Shown piece by piece: positions 26,470 to 35,301 of a DNA stretch of 64,000 bases. The position numbers and the translations under genes were made by a program. This DNA comes from DATILL01 sp035476575 (lineage in GTDB: Bacteria; Actinomycetota; Actinomycetes; Mycobacteriales; JACQDL01): assembly GCA_035476575.1 (NCBI GenBank), contig DATILL010000156.1, forward strand, positions 1-64,000. Direction: 5' to 3'. Position 1 is the first letter of the stretch. Every line of letters starts with the position of its first letter. The notes beneath the pieces are model-generated. The model searched no databases and had not been told where the DNA came from. It worked only from the letters and a program-made list of their open reading frames with translations.

Positions 26470-27398
26470 GATCCGGCCACCTTAGCGGCGATGCTGAACC
26501 GGGGCCGGCCGGCCAGGTCGCTGCGAGTCGTCGGGCCGGCGAGGCCCAGGCCAGCCAGCACGGCGCGCACCTCGGCCGGGTGCGACTCGTCGTGCTCCAC
26601 GCCGAACCAGCCGCCCGGCCGCAGCAGCGCGACGGCCCGGGCCGCCACCCCGCGCAGCACCGCGAGCCCGTCCGGCCCGCCCCACAGCGCGGCAGGCGGA
26701 TCGTGCGCCACCTCGGGCGGGACCGGCCGGCCATCCGGGACGTACGGTGGGTTGGCCAGCACCAGGTCGACCGTACCGTCCACAGTGGACAGTACGGTGG
26801 GGTCGGTCGCGTCGCCGGCGACCACGGTTACGCCCGGGTACGTCGCGGCGTTGCGCCGCAGCCAGGCCAGCGCGCCGGGGTCGGCCTCGACGGCGTACAC
26901 CGTCGCGTGCGGCCGTTCGGCCGCGACCGCGAGCCCGACCGAGCCGGAGCCAGCGCACAGGTCGACGACGACCCGCGCCAGCGTGCCCGGGTGGGCTTCC
27001 GACCCCGACCGTCCACACCGGACAGACGGGCCGGGCAGCACGGACAGCCCCCACTCGACCAGGAGCTCGGTCTCCGGCCGCGGCGCGAACACCCCCGGCC
27101 CGACAGCCAGCGCCAGCCCGCGGAACCCGACCGTGCCGAGGATGTGCTGCAACGGCTCGCGCGCCGCCCGCCGTTCCACGAGCTGCCGGTAGCTCTCCGC
27201 TGTGGACGGCGCGAGGGCCAGCACGGTGAACCGGGCGGTCCGGCTGCCCAGCAGGTGGTCCAGCAGCGCCTCGGCGTCGTACCGCGCGCTGTCCACTCCG
27301 GACTCATGCAACCGCCGCTCGGCCGCCCGCAGCAGCACCGTGACGTCGGCGCCGGTCGCGTCGAGGCTGGTCGCATCAGGGTCGCTCACGCCGGTCAC
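26466..27398 (-). CDS. prmC: Release factor glutamine methyltransferase
   Basis: N5-methylates the Gln of the GGQ motif in release factors. The 310-residue protein has an N-terminal helical domain, GPGVFAPRPETELLVEW, the SAM motif VVDLCAGSGSVGLAVA, and the catalytic NPPY at 216-219. Its substrate gene prfA lies directly upstream, with a 4-nt overlap (GTGA). Confidence 0.95.
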   Translation of the reverse strand: MTGVSDPDATSLDATGADVTVLLRAAERRLHESGVDSARYDAEALLDHLLGSRTARFTVLALAPSTAESYRQLVERRAAREPLQHILGTVGFRGLALAVGPGVFAPRPETELLVEWGLSVLPGPSVRCGRSGSEAHPGTLARVVVDLCAGSGSVGLAVAAERPHATVYAVEADPGALAWLRRNAATYPGVTVVAGDATDPTVLSTVDGTVDLVLANPPYVPDGRPVPPEVAHDPPAALWGGPDGLAVLRGVAARAVALLRPGGWFGVEHDESHPAEVRAVLAGLGLAGPTTRSDLAGRPRFSIAAKVAGS

Positions 27399-28459
27399 GA
27401 GCCGGCGCCAGCCAGCAGCGCCTCGTTGTCGGCCCTGGTCAACGCCTCGACCACCCCGTCGAGGTCGCCGTCCAGCACATGGTCGAGGTTGTAGGCGGTG
27501 TAGCCGACCCGGTGGTCGGAGATGCGGTTCTGCGGGAAGTTGTAGGTGCGGACCCGCTCGCTGCGGTCAACCGTGCGGACCTGGCTGCGCCGGGCGTCCG
27601 ACTGCTCCCGCTCAGCCCGCTCCTGCGCCGCCGCGAGCAGCCGGGCGCGCAGGATCCGCATCGCCTGCTCCTTGTTCTGCAACTGGGACCGCTCGTTCTG
27701 GCAGGCCACCGCGATGCCGGTCGGCAGGTGGGTGATGCGGACCGCGGAGTCGGTGGTGTTGACGCTCTGCCCGCCCGGACCGGACGACCGGAACACGTCG
27801 ACCCGCAGGTCGTTCGGGTCGATCTCGACGTCGACCTCCGCGGCCTCGGGCAGCACCAGCACGCCGGCCGCGGAGGTGTGGATCCGGCCCTGCGACTCGG
27901 TCACCGGCACCCGCTGCACCCGGTGCACACCGCCTTCGTACTTCAGCCGCCGCCACACCCCGCCGTCGCGCGCCTTGACCGCGACGGACACGTCCTTGTA
28001 ACCGCCGAGGTCGGACTCCACCGCCTCCAGGACCTCGGCCTTCCACCCCTGCCGCTCGGCGTAGCGCAGGTACATCCGCAGCAGGTCGGCGGCGAACAGC
28101 GCGGACTCCTCGCCGCCCTCCCCCGCCTTGATCTCGACGATGACGTCCTTGCCGTCGTTCGGGTCCCGGGGCAGCAGCAGCTCGCGCATCCTGCCCTCCA
28201 GGGTGGTGATCCGGGCCGCCAGGGACTCGGCCTCCACGGCGAACGACGAGTCCTCCCGGGCCAGCTCGCGGGCGGCCGCCAGGTCGTCGCGAGCGGCGTC
28301 CAGCTCGCGGGCGGTGGCCACCACCTGGCTCAGCTCGGCGTAGCGGCGGCCGGCGTCGCGGGCGGCGACCTGGTCGGCGTGCACGGCAGGGTCGGCGAGC
28401 TTGCGTTCCAGCTCGGCGTACTCGGCGAGCAGGTCGGGCAGGCTGCTCTCGGCGGTCAT
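27395..28459 (-). CDS. prfA: Peptide chain release factor 1
   Basis: Terminates translation at UAA and UAG. The 354-residue protein has the codon-reading PxT tripeptide as PVT (185-187), the catalytic GGQ at 229-231 within SSGPGGQSVNTTDSAVRI, and the C-terminal NFPQNRISDHRVG. An earlier GTG-extended frame is open but non-homologous; the ATG start MTAESSLPDLL fits. Confidence 0.96.
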   Translation of the reverse strand: MTAESSLPDLLAEYAELERKLADPAVHADQVAARDAGRRYAELSQVVATARELDAARDDLAAARELAREDSSFAVEAESLAARITTLEGRMRELLLPRDPNDGKDVIVEIKAGEGGEESALFAADLLRMYLRYAERQGWKAEVLEAVESDLGGYKDVSVAVKARDGGVWRRLKYEGGVHRVQRVPVTESQGRIHTSAAGVLVLPEAAEVDVEIDPNDLRVDVFRSSGPGGQSVNTTDSAVRITHLPTGIAVACQNERSQLQNKEQAMRILRARLLAAAQERAEREQSDARRSQVRTVDRSERVRTYNFPQNRISDHRVGYTAYNLDHVLDGDLDGVVEALTRADNEALLAGAGS

Positions 28460-28514
28460 GACGCGCTCTTTTCCGTCGGGTCGAGCGGGTTCGGCTGGGC
28501 GGTTGTGGGACGCC

Positions 28515-28556
28515 AAAACGGCGCCCACCCCGCGTGCGTGCGAGGCAGGCGCCGTC
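28515..28556 (-). terminator. Intrinsic terminator after rpmE
   Basis: On the minus strand ACGGCGCC (28555-28548) pairs with GGCGCCGT (28525-28518), followed at once by TTTT. It lies 8 nt after the rpmE stop and separates rpmE from prfA. Confidence 0.65.
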
Positions 28557-28563
28557 TAGGTCG

Positions 28564-28788
28564 CTAGTTGCCGCCCGGCCGCTGCCGCTTGCCGAACCGG
28601 CGCTCGAACTTCTCCACCCGGCCGCCGACGTCAAGGATCTTCTGCTTGCCGGTGTAGAACGGGTGGCACGCCGAACAGACCTCGACGTGGATGGCGCCGC
28701 CCTTGGCGGTGCTGCGGGTGACGAAGGTGTTGCCACAGGAGCAGGTCACCGTCGTGGCGACGTACTCCGGGTGGATGTCAGGCTTCAC
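28564..28788 (-). CDS. rpmE: 50S ribosomal protein L31, zinc-binding (C+) form
   Basis: The 74-residue protein starts VKPDIHPEYVATTVTCSCGN at GTG 28788, preceded by GGAAGGA. Cysteines 16, 18, 38 and 41 (CSC, CSAC) form the zinc knuckle of the C+ paralogue, so expression of an alternative C- form elsewhere would be expected only under zinc limitation. It stands between the rho 3' repeat and prfA. Confidence 0.96.
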   Translation of the reverse strand: MKPDIHPEYVATTVTCSCGNTFVTRSTAKGGAIHVEVCSACHPFYTGKQKILDVGGRVEKFERRFGKRQRPGGN

Positions 28789-28960
28789 GTCGATCCTTCC
28801 GTCTGGCCGCCGGGTCGCCGTACGGCGTGAACCGGAGCCGGTGTCGCAGGTCCGGACCAGTGTGTCAGACCTCGTCCGCACGGACCCCAACCGGCTGGCC
28901 ACGCCGGGTATTCCAGCAGGGCCAGCGGCTTGCCGTATAGGGCGGCGGCCTCAACGCCGC

Positions 28961-29096
28961 TGTGGTCACCTCACGTTGTTGTGGTGACCACACGTTGCCT
29001 ACCGCCCACGTGTGGTCACCTCTCGGCGTTGTGGTGACCTCACGTTGCCTGCAGACCCCAACAGGTCACCACAACGCCAGTAGGTCACCACACGGG
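28961..29096. repeat. Repeat family B, copy 1: six GGTCACC-type units in facing arrays
   Basis: The gap 28789-29108 between rpmE and rho holds no gene but six copies of a short unit with core GTGGTGACC or its complement. Four are in one orientation (from about 28963) and two in the other (29063-29096), so the two halves can form a large hairpin. The array begins just after the rho TAG stop. The same unit forms the array at 53308-53449. Confidence 0.9.
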
Positions 29097-29108
29097 CCGC
29101 GGGACCCG

Positions 29109-31409
29109 CTAGTCCTGCGTGATGGTCGTCTTCTGGACCTGCATCAGGAACTCGACGTTGGTCCGGGTCTCCTTCAGCTTGTCCAGCAGCAGGTCGATGG
29201 CCTGCTGCGGGTCGAGGGCATACAGCACCCGACGTAGCTTGATCATGATTGCCATCTCCTCGGGGGCAAGCAGGATCTCCTCCTTGCGGGTGCTGGAGGC
29301 GATCACGTCCACGGCCGGGAAGACCCGCTTGTCGGCGATCTTGCGGTCCAGCTTGAGCTCGGCGTTGCCGGTGCCCTTGAACTCCTCGAAGATCACCGTG
29401 TCACCGGTCGAGCCGGTCTCGACGAGCGCGGTGGCCAGGATCGTCAGCGAGCCGCCGTTCTCGATGTTGCGGGCCGCGCCGAGGAACCGCTTCGGCGGGT
29501 ACAGGGCAGTCGAGTCGATACCGCCGGAGAGGATCCGCCCGGAGGCCGGCGAGGCGTTGTTGTACGCCCGGCCGAGCCGGGTGATCGAGTCGAGCAGCAC
29601 CACCACGTCGTGGCCGAGCTCGACCAGCCGCTTGGCCCGCTCGATGGACAGCTCTGCGACCGTGGTGTGGTCGGTCGGCGGCCGGTCGAACGTCGAGGCG
29701 ATCACCTCGCCCTTCACCGACCGCTGCATGTCGGTGACCTCCTCCGGACGCTCGTCGATCAGCACGACCATCAGGTGGCACTCGGGGTTGTTGGTGGTGA
29801 TCGCGTTGGCGATCGCCTGCAGCACCATGGTCTTGCCGGCCTTGGGCGGGCTGACGATCAGCGCCCGCTGGCCCTTGCCGATCGGCACCACGAGGTCGAT
29901 AACCCGGGTGGTCAGAATGTGCGCCTCGGTCTCCAGCCGGAGCCGGTCCTGCGGGTACAGCGGAATGAGCTTGGTGAACTCCGGCCGGTTCCTGCCCAGC
30001 TCCGGCTCGGCGCCGTTGACGGTGTCCAGCCGGACCAGCGCGTTGAACTTGTCCCGCCGCTCCCCCTCGCGGGGCTGCCGGACCGCTCCCGTGATCGCGT
30101 CGCCGCGGCGCAGGCCGTTACGGCGGACCTGGGAGAGCGAGACGTACACGTCATTCGGCCCGGGCAGGTAGCCGGAGGTCCGGATGAAGGCGTAGTTGTC
30201 CAGGATGTCCAGAATTCCAGCCACCGGGACAAGCACGTCGTCCTCGGCGATCACCGGCTCGGCATCGCCGGCGTAGCGCTCCCGCCCGCCACGGCTACGG
30301 CGGTCCCTGAACCGGCGGCCGCGCCGGTTTCGGCCGCCGCCGTCCTCGTCGTCGTCATCGAGCGGGGCGTTGTCACGCTGGTTCCCGCCCTGCTGGCTGC
30401 CACCCTGCTGGTTCCCACGCTGGTTGTCACCACGCTGGTTGCCGCGCTGGCCCCCGCCCTGCTGGTTGCCGCGCTCGCGTTGGCCCTCGGCGGCGGCCCG
30501 CGGCTGCTCGCCACCCTCTCCACCGACGCGCTGGCCCCGGTCCGGCCGGCCCTGGCCTCGCTCGTGCCCGGCCCGGTCCTGGCTGGAGCGGTCCTGCTGG
30601 GGACGGTCCTGGCTGGGCTGGTCCGGCTGGCTCTGGACCCGCTCGCCGACGTCCGGCCCGGCCGGTCCAGCCGCGGCGGCCGCGGTAGGCTCGACCGTCG
30701 CCTGCCCTGCTACGGCGGCCGTCCCGTCAGCGGCCGTCCCGTCAGCGGCCGTCCCGTCAGCGGCAGGCGCTACGGCGGCTGGCGCGTCCGTGACCGGCGT
30801 GACGACCGGCGGCTCTGGCGCCGCCCCGCTCGTTGCTCCCGCCGTCGCGGCAGCCGGCTCGGTGACCGCGGCGGCCGAGGGCTCCGGCAACGCAGCCTGC
30901 TCCGCGACCGGCGAGCCGGCCGGGCGGCTGGCCACCCGGCGCGTCCGTTCGGTGGGCTGGTCGGCCGCTGCCGCGGCGTCGACCGCCACCGTGGCCACGT
31001 TCACCTGCGACGTCTCGGCGGCGGACACCTCCAGCGTGCCCTGCTCGGCGGTCTCCCGCCTGGTGACATCCCGTTCGGTGACATCCCGTTCGGCGCCGGT
31101 CGGGACGGCATCATTGCGCTCCACACTCACCCGCTCACCACCGTTCTCTGACCCGGACTGCCTAGCCTTGATGGCCGCGATCAGGTCGTTCTTACGCATC
31201 CGCGCAGTCCCGGTGATCCCCAGCTCGGCCGCGATCTCCTGCAGCTCCGAGAGCACCATGCTGGTCAGGCCACCGCCACGGCGACGCGTGCGGGCTGCCG
31301 GACCGACTCCTGGCACCGGCTCACCGGAGGAGCCCGTCGGGGATGCGGCGGAGGTGGGGTTGACGTCCTGCTCCGGCGCCCCGGCCAGGATGTCTATCGT
31401 CTCACTCAA
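29109..31409 (-). CDS. rho: Transcription termination factor Rho
   Basis: Hexameric RNA-dependent ATPase. The 766-residue protein has an N-terminal Rho_N helical domain (VLSELQEIAAELGITGTARM), then a very long disordered insert of about 240 residues ending in an Arg/Gly/Asn/Gln-rich part with repeated RGNQQGG-type units and acidic DDDDED. The RNA-binding cold-shock-like domain and the ATPase core follow, with Walker A SPPKAGKT near 520-527 and Walker B VVVLLDSITR. Such inserts are known from high-GC actinobacterial Rho. The start is TTG at 31409 (GAAGGA 8 nt upstream); no ATG precedes MSETIDIL-equivalent sequence. Confidence 0.95.
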   Translation of the reverse strand: MSETIDILAGAPEQDVNPTSAASPTGSSGEPVPGVGPAARTRRRGGGLTSMVLSELQEIAAELGITGTARMRKNDLIAAIKARQSGSENGGERVSVERNDAVPTGAERDVTERDVTRRETAEQGTLEVSAAETSQVNVATVAVDAAAAADQPTERTRRVASRPAGSPVAEQAALPEPSAAAVTEPAAATAGATSGAAPEPPVVTPVTDAPAAVAPAADGTAADGTAADGTAAVAGQATVEPTAAAAAGPAGPDVGERVQSQPDQPSQDRPQQDRSSQDRAGHERGQGRPDRGQRVGGEGGEQPRAAAEGQRERGNQQGGGQRGNQRGDNQRGNQQGGSQQGGNQRDNAPLDDDDEDGGGRNRRGRRFRDRRSRGGRERYAGDAEPVIAEDDVLVPVAGILDILDNYAFIRTSGYLPGPNDVYVSLSQVRRNGLRRGDAITGAVRQPREGERRDKFNALVRLDTVNGAEPELGRNRPEFTKLIPLYPQDRLRLETEAHILTTRVIDLVVPIGKGQRALIVSPPKAGKTMVLQAIANAITTNNPECHLMVVLIDERPEEVTDMQRSVKGEVIASTFDRPPTDHTTVAELSIERAKRLVELGHDVVVLLDSITRLGRAYNNASPASGRILSGGIDSTALYPPKRFLGAARNIENGGSLTILATALVETGSTGDTVIFEEFKGTGNAELKLDRKIADKRVFPAVDVIASSTRKEEILLAPEEMAIMIKLRRVLYALDPQQAIDLLLDKLKETRTNVEFLMQVQKTTITQD

Positions 31410-31672
31410 ATGAGGGTTCCTTCCCTACGAAGGCCTGCGCCGGGTCGGCGCGAGGCCCGTGGAGCGACCGGCCATGAGCCGGGGTCGTTCCGGCACCCGG
31501 AGTTCGCGCGGGGTGCGCTCCTCACCCCGACCCGCCTTGCCGGTGCGTGACCGGCTCGGCACATGGCCCGGTTTCCGGGAGATGGTGTGGCGAAGTCTCG
31601 ACGTACGCCGGAGACCGGCGAGTATCGGGGAATGCCGCAAGGAGCACGCCCACAGGGCGGCTTCTGGCTATG

Positions 31673-31701
31673 AGCCTAGGGCTCCGCTCGCGAGTGAGCA
31701 A
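31673..31701 (-). promoter_or_regulatory. Candidate rho promoter
   Basis: Minus-strand TTGCTC (31701-31696) and TAGGCT (31678-31673) are separated by 17 bp. They lie in the 344-nt gap between thrB and rho, giving a leader of about 260 nt. That leader has no convincing gene and several GC-rich inverted repeats; long leaders are common for autoregulated rho. Confidence 0.4.
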
Positions 31702-31753
31702 CAACAGGGCCACCCGGCGTGTTCCGCGGCCTGGTCGCAGCCTGGTCGCTGCC

Positions 31754-32686
31754 TCAGCTCAACGGCAGGACCTGTGCCCCAGTGGTGTCAATGGGCAGCT
31801 CATGCGCCTCCCAGCCCTTCGGCGTGTACGTCGCCAGGTCCACGCCGTCCGGGGCAAAGGCGAGCACGGCCGGTCCGGCGCCGGAGATCACCGCAGGCAC
31901 ACCGGACCCGCGCAGCCTGGTCACCAACGCAGCACTTTTGGGCATAGCCGGTGCCCGATAGGGCTGGTGCAGCCAGTCCTGGGTGCCGGCGTACAAAAGG
32001 TCTGGCGCGACCGTCAGTGCATGGGTGAGCAGCGCGGCCCGGCCGGCGTTACGGGCCGCGTCGGCGTGCGGCACGCTCTCCGGCAGCAGCGTGCGCACCT
32101 TGGCCGTGGAGGCCCGGTTCGGCGGGATGAACGCCACCGGCCGCAGCCCGACGGCGGGTCTCAGCCGGGCCGCCCGCGCACCGGCACCGGTCACTCCTGG
32201 GCCGGCGTCGTCCAGCCAGGCCACGGTCAGGCCGCCGTAGAGGCAGGCCGCGACGTTGTCGGGGTGGCCCTCCAGCTCGGTGGCCCGGCGCAGCAGCCCA
32301 GTGTCGTCCAGCAGGTCGGGGGCGCCGGGGACCAGGGCACGCGCGGCCATCAGCCCGGCCACGATGGCAGCGGCGGACGAGCCGAGGCCGCGGCCGTGCG
32401 GGATCCGGTTGGCGCAGACCAGCTCCAGGCCGCGCGGCTGACCGCCGAACAGCTCAAACCCCGCCCGCAGCGACCGTACGACAAGGTGCCGCTCGGACTT
32501 CGGAACGACGTCGGCGCCCTCCCCGGCCACGTCGATGTGCAGCCCTTCGTCGGCCACCTTGACGACCACGTCGTCGTAGCGGGCCAGCGCCAGGCCGAGG
32601 GCGTCGAAGCCAGGACCGAGGTTCGCGCTGGTGGCAGGCACCCGGACGCGGACCGGCGCGGCACGAAACAGCGGGCGCGGTGCCAT
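31754..32686 (-). CDS. thrB: Homoserine kinase
   Basis: GHMP-family kinase making O-phosphohomoserine. The 310-residue protein has VRVRVPATSANLGPGFDALG at the N-terminus, the phosphate loop PHGRGLGSSAAAIV near 96-109, ELEGHPDNVAA, and the C-terminal GSGVPAVISGAGPAVLAF. It follows thrC after a repeat-filled 133-nt gap, probably still in the same pathway unit. Confidence 0.95.
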   Translation of the reverse strand: MAPRPLFRAAPVRVRVPATSANLGPGFDALGLALARYDDVVVKVADEGLHIDVAGEGADVVPKSERHLVVRSLRAGFELFGGQPRGLELVCANRIPHGRGLGSSAAAIVAGLMAARALVPGAPDLLDDTGLLRRATELEGHPDNVAACLYGGLTVAWLDDAGPGVTGAGARAARLRPAVGLRPVAFIPPNRASTAKVRTLLPESVPHADAARNAGRAALLTHALTVAPDLLYAGTQDWLHQPYRAPAMPKSAALVTRLRGSGVPAVISGAGPAVLAFAPDGVDLATYTPKGWEAHELPIDTTGAQVLPLS

Positions 32687-32704
32687 GTGCTCGGCCTCTC
32701 CCTT

Positions 32705-32742
32705 TACCCGACGTCTACTTGGCTACCCGACGTCTACTTGGC
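32705..32742. repeat. Perfect 19-bp tandem duplication upstream of thrB
   Basis: TACCCGACGTCTACTTGGC occurs twice in a row (32705-32723, 32724-32742), directly next to palindrome A copy 2. Confidence 0.9.
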
Positions 32743-32799
32743 GATCATCGAGCTGTTGTCGTTGTCAGAGATCAACTAGCGACAATAGCTCGATGATCG
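32742..32799. repeat. Palindromic repeat family A, copy 2
   Basis: A 20-bp inverted repeat (32742-32761 with 32780-32799, one mismatch, core CGATCATCGAGCT) around an 18-nt loop. The loop contains GAGATCAACTAG, the complement of the copy 1 loop, so this copy is inverted relative to 18681-18775. It lies about 20 nt after the thrC TAG stop. Confidence 0.88.
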
Positions 32800-32819
32800 T
32801 CGCAGGTTAGGGGCGCGGG

Positions 32820-33908
32820 CTAGGTAAGGTCGAGAGCGGCGGCCGCGGCGGCGGCGTCCACCGGCACGGTAACCGGAGCCGGCGCGCCCGAGATGGCCCA
32901 GTCCGGGTCCTTCAGGCCGTTGCCGGTGACGGTACAGACCACCCGTTGCCCCCGGCAGAGCCGGCCGTCAGCCGCGCACATCAGCAGCCCGGCCACCGCG
33001 GCGGCGGACGCCGGCTCGACGAACACCCCCTCGTGCCGGGCCAGCAGTCGGTACGCCTCCAGGATCTGCTTGTCGGTGACCGCGTCGATCAGGCCCTTGG
33101 AGTCGTCACGGGCGGCCAGCGCGGGCTGCCAGGACGCCGGGTTGCCGATCCGGATCGCGGTGGCGATGGTCATCGGCGCGTCCACCGGCCGCCCGATCAC
33201 GATCGGCGCCGCACCCGCGGCCTGGAAGCCGAACATCCGCGGCGGCTGCGAGACCACCCCGTCGCTGGCGTACTCGACGTAACCCTTCCAGTACGCCGTG
33301 ATGTTGCCAGCGTTGCCGACCGGCAGGCAGTGCACGTCCGGTGCGTCGCCGAGCACATCGCAGACCTCGAAGGCGGCCGACTTCTGCCCGTCGATCCGGT
33401 CCGGGTTGACCGAGTTGACCAGGGTGACCGGGTAGTGCTCGGCCAGCTCGCGGGCCAGCACCAGGCAGTCGTCGAAGGAGCCGTCCACCTGCAGCAGCCG
33501 GGCGCCGTGCACCAGCGCCTGGGCCAGCTTGCCCAGCGCGATCTTGCCCTGCGGCACCAACACGGCGCAGACCAGGCCGGCCCGCACGGCGTACGCGGCA
33601 GCGGAGGCGCTGGTGTTGCCCGTGCTGGCGCACAGGACCGCCTGGCTGCCGGCGTCGGCCGCCTGGGTGATGGCCACGGTCATGCCGCGGTCCTTGAACG
33701 ACCCGGTCGGGTTGAGCCCCTCGATCTTGAGGAACACCTCGCAGCCGGTACGCCGGGACAAATCCGGCGCGAGCAGCAGGGGGGTACCGCCCTCACGCAG
33801 CGTCACGACGTGCGCGCCGGGCGAGACCGGCATCCGGTCCCGGTACTCCTCGATCACCCCGTGCCACCCGCCCGGTGGGCTGTGCGCGGCGGTCTGGTCG
33901 CCACTCAC
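32820..33908 (-). CDS. thrC: Threonine synthase
   Basis: PLP enzyme converting O-phosphohomoserine to threonine. The 362-residue protein has the PLP lysine K72 in LNPTGSFKDRG, the phosphate-binding VGNAGNITAYWKGY, CASTGNTSASAAAYA, and the C-terminal VCTVTGNGLKDP. This is the shorter, plastid/actinobacterial-type enzyme without the SAM-regulatory extension. GTG start; 79 nt separate it from hom. Confidence 0.96.
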   Translation of the reverse strand: MSGDQTAAHSPPGGWHGVIEEYRDRMPVSPGAHVVTLREGGTPLLLAPDLSRRTGCEVFLKIEGLNPTGSFKDRGMTVAITQAADAGSQAVLCASTGNTSASAAAYAVRAGLVCAVLVPQGKIALGKLAQALVHGARLLQVDGSFDDCLVLARELAEHYPVTLVNSVNPDRIDGQKSAAFEVCDVLGDAPDVHCLPVGNAGNITAYWKGYVEYASDGVVSQPPRMFGFQAAGAAPIVIGRPVDAPMTIATAIRIGNPASWQPALAARDDSKGLIDAVTDKQILEAYRLLARHEGVFVEPASAAAVAGLLMCAADGRLCRGQRVVCTVTGNGLKDPDWAISGAPAPVTVPVDAAAAAAALDLT

Positions 33909-33987
33909 GGCGTCATCGCCCGGCGCCGCTCGCTCCGCTCCTCGGGCCTGGCGGCCCTACGATGCTCACTCGCTGTCGCCTCGCGGT

Positions 33988-35301
33988 TCACGGGCCGACC
34001 ATCCCCTCCACCCGCATCACGCTGGCCACGTCCCGCACGACGTCAAGCTTGCGCAGGTTCTCAATGGTGGCACCGAGCGCCCTGTCCAGCGCAACGTGGG
34101 TGACGATCACCAGGCTGGCGTCGTCGCCCCTGCCCTCCTGGCGCACCGTGGAGATGCTCACGTCATGGCAGGCGAAGGCGGTGGCCACCGCGGCCAGCAC
34201 CCCCGGCCGGTCGGCCACGTCGAGGCTGACGTGGTAGCGGGTCAGCGTCTCGCCCATCGACCGCACCCGCAGGTCGGCGTACGCCGACTCCCCGGGACCA
34301 CGGCCGCCGGTGACCCGGTTGCGGGCGATGGCGACCAGGTCGCCGAGCACGGCGCTCGCGGTCGGCGCCCCGCCGGCCCCCCGCCCGTAGAACATGAGCT
34401 GACCGGCCGCGTCGCCCTCCACGAAGACCGCGTTGAAGGCATCGCCGACGCCGGCCAGCGGGTGGCTGCGCGGGATCATCACCGGATGCACCCGAGCGGA
34501 GACCGACTCGCCCCCGTCGGCCTCGGCCACCCGCTCGCAGATGGCCAGCAGCTTGACCGTGCAGCCGATCGCCTTGGCGCTGGCCACGTCGGCCGAGGTG
34601 ACCTCGCCGATGCCCTCGCGGTGCACGTCGCTGGCGGTGATCCGGGTGTGGAACGCCAGCGCGCCGAGGATCGCGGCCTTGGCGGCGGCGTCGAAGCCGT
34701 CGATGTCCGAGGTCGGGTCGGCCTCGGCGTAGCCGAGCGCGGTGGCCTCCTCCAGCGCCTCTCCGAAGCCGGCGCCGGTCTCGTCCATCCGGGACAGGAT
34801 GTAGTTGGTCGTGCCGTTGACGATGCCCATCACGCGAGAGATCCGGTCACCGGCCAGGGACTCGCGCAGCGGCCGCAGCAGCGGGATGGCGCCCGCCACC
34901 GCCGCCTCGAAGTACAGGTCGACGCCGTGCTGGCGGGCCGCGTCGTGCAGCGTCGCGCCGTCCTCGGCGAGCAGCGCCTTGTTGGCCGTGACCACCGACT
35001 TTCCGGACCGGATCGCGGCCAGCAGCAGGCCGCGGGCCGGCTCGATGCCGCCGATCACCTCGACCACGAGGTCGACGTCGGCCCGGGAGACCAGCCCGGC
35101 CGCGTCGGTGCTGAGCAGCTCCGGGGGGACCTCGGGGTGCCGGTTCGGACGGCGTACGGCGACGCCGGCCAGCTCCAGCGGAACGCCGATCCGGGCCGCC
35201 AGGTCGCCGGCATTCTCGCGCAGCAGCCGGACCACCTGGGTGCCGACAACGCCGCAGCCGAGCAGGGCCACCCGGAGCGGCCGGGTGCGCACGCCGGTCA
35301 C
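33988..35301 (-). CDS. hom: Homoserine dehydrogenase
   Basis: Reduces aspartate semialdehyde to homoserine. The 437-residue protein has an N-terminal NAD(P) motif (VALLGCGVVGTQVV), the substrate domain with GTTNYILSRM and EADPTSDIDGFDAAAKAAIL, and a C-terminal ACT domain (about 355-437, YHVSLDVADRPGVLAAVATA) that normally gives threonine feedback inhibition. The GTG start overlaps lysA by 4 nt. Confidence 0.96.
   Translation of the reverse strand: MTGVRTRPLRVALLGCGVVGTQVVRLLRENAGDLAARIGVPLELAGVAVRRPNRHPEVPPELLSTDAAGLVSRADVDLVVEVIGGIEPARGLLLAAIRSGKSVVTANKALLAEDGATLHDAARQHGVDLYFEAAVAGAIPLLRPLRESLAGDRISRVMGIVNGTTNYILSRMDETGAGFGEALEEATALGYAEADPTSDIDGFDAAAKAAILGALAFHTRITASDVHREGIGEVTSADVASAKAIGCTVKLLAICERVAEADGGESVSARVHPVMIPRSHPLAGVGDAFNAVFVEGDAAGQLMFYGRGAGGAPTASAVLGDLVAIARNRVTGGRGPGESAYADLRVRSMGETLTRYHVSLDVADRPGVLAAVATAFACHDVSISTVRQEGRGDDASLVIVTHVALDRALGATIENLRKLDVVRDVASVMRVEGMVGP

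Noticed and set aside
31425..31640. Arg-rich 71-residue frame in the rho leader
   Set aside because: Composition is that of shadow frames, with no ribosome binding site or recognisable motif; treated as leader sequence.
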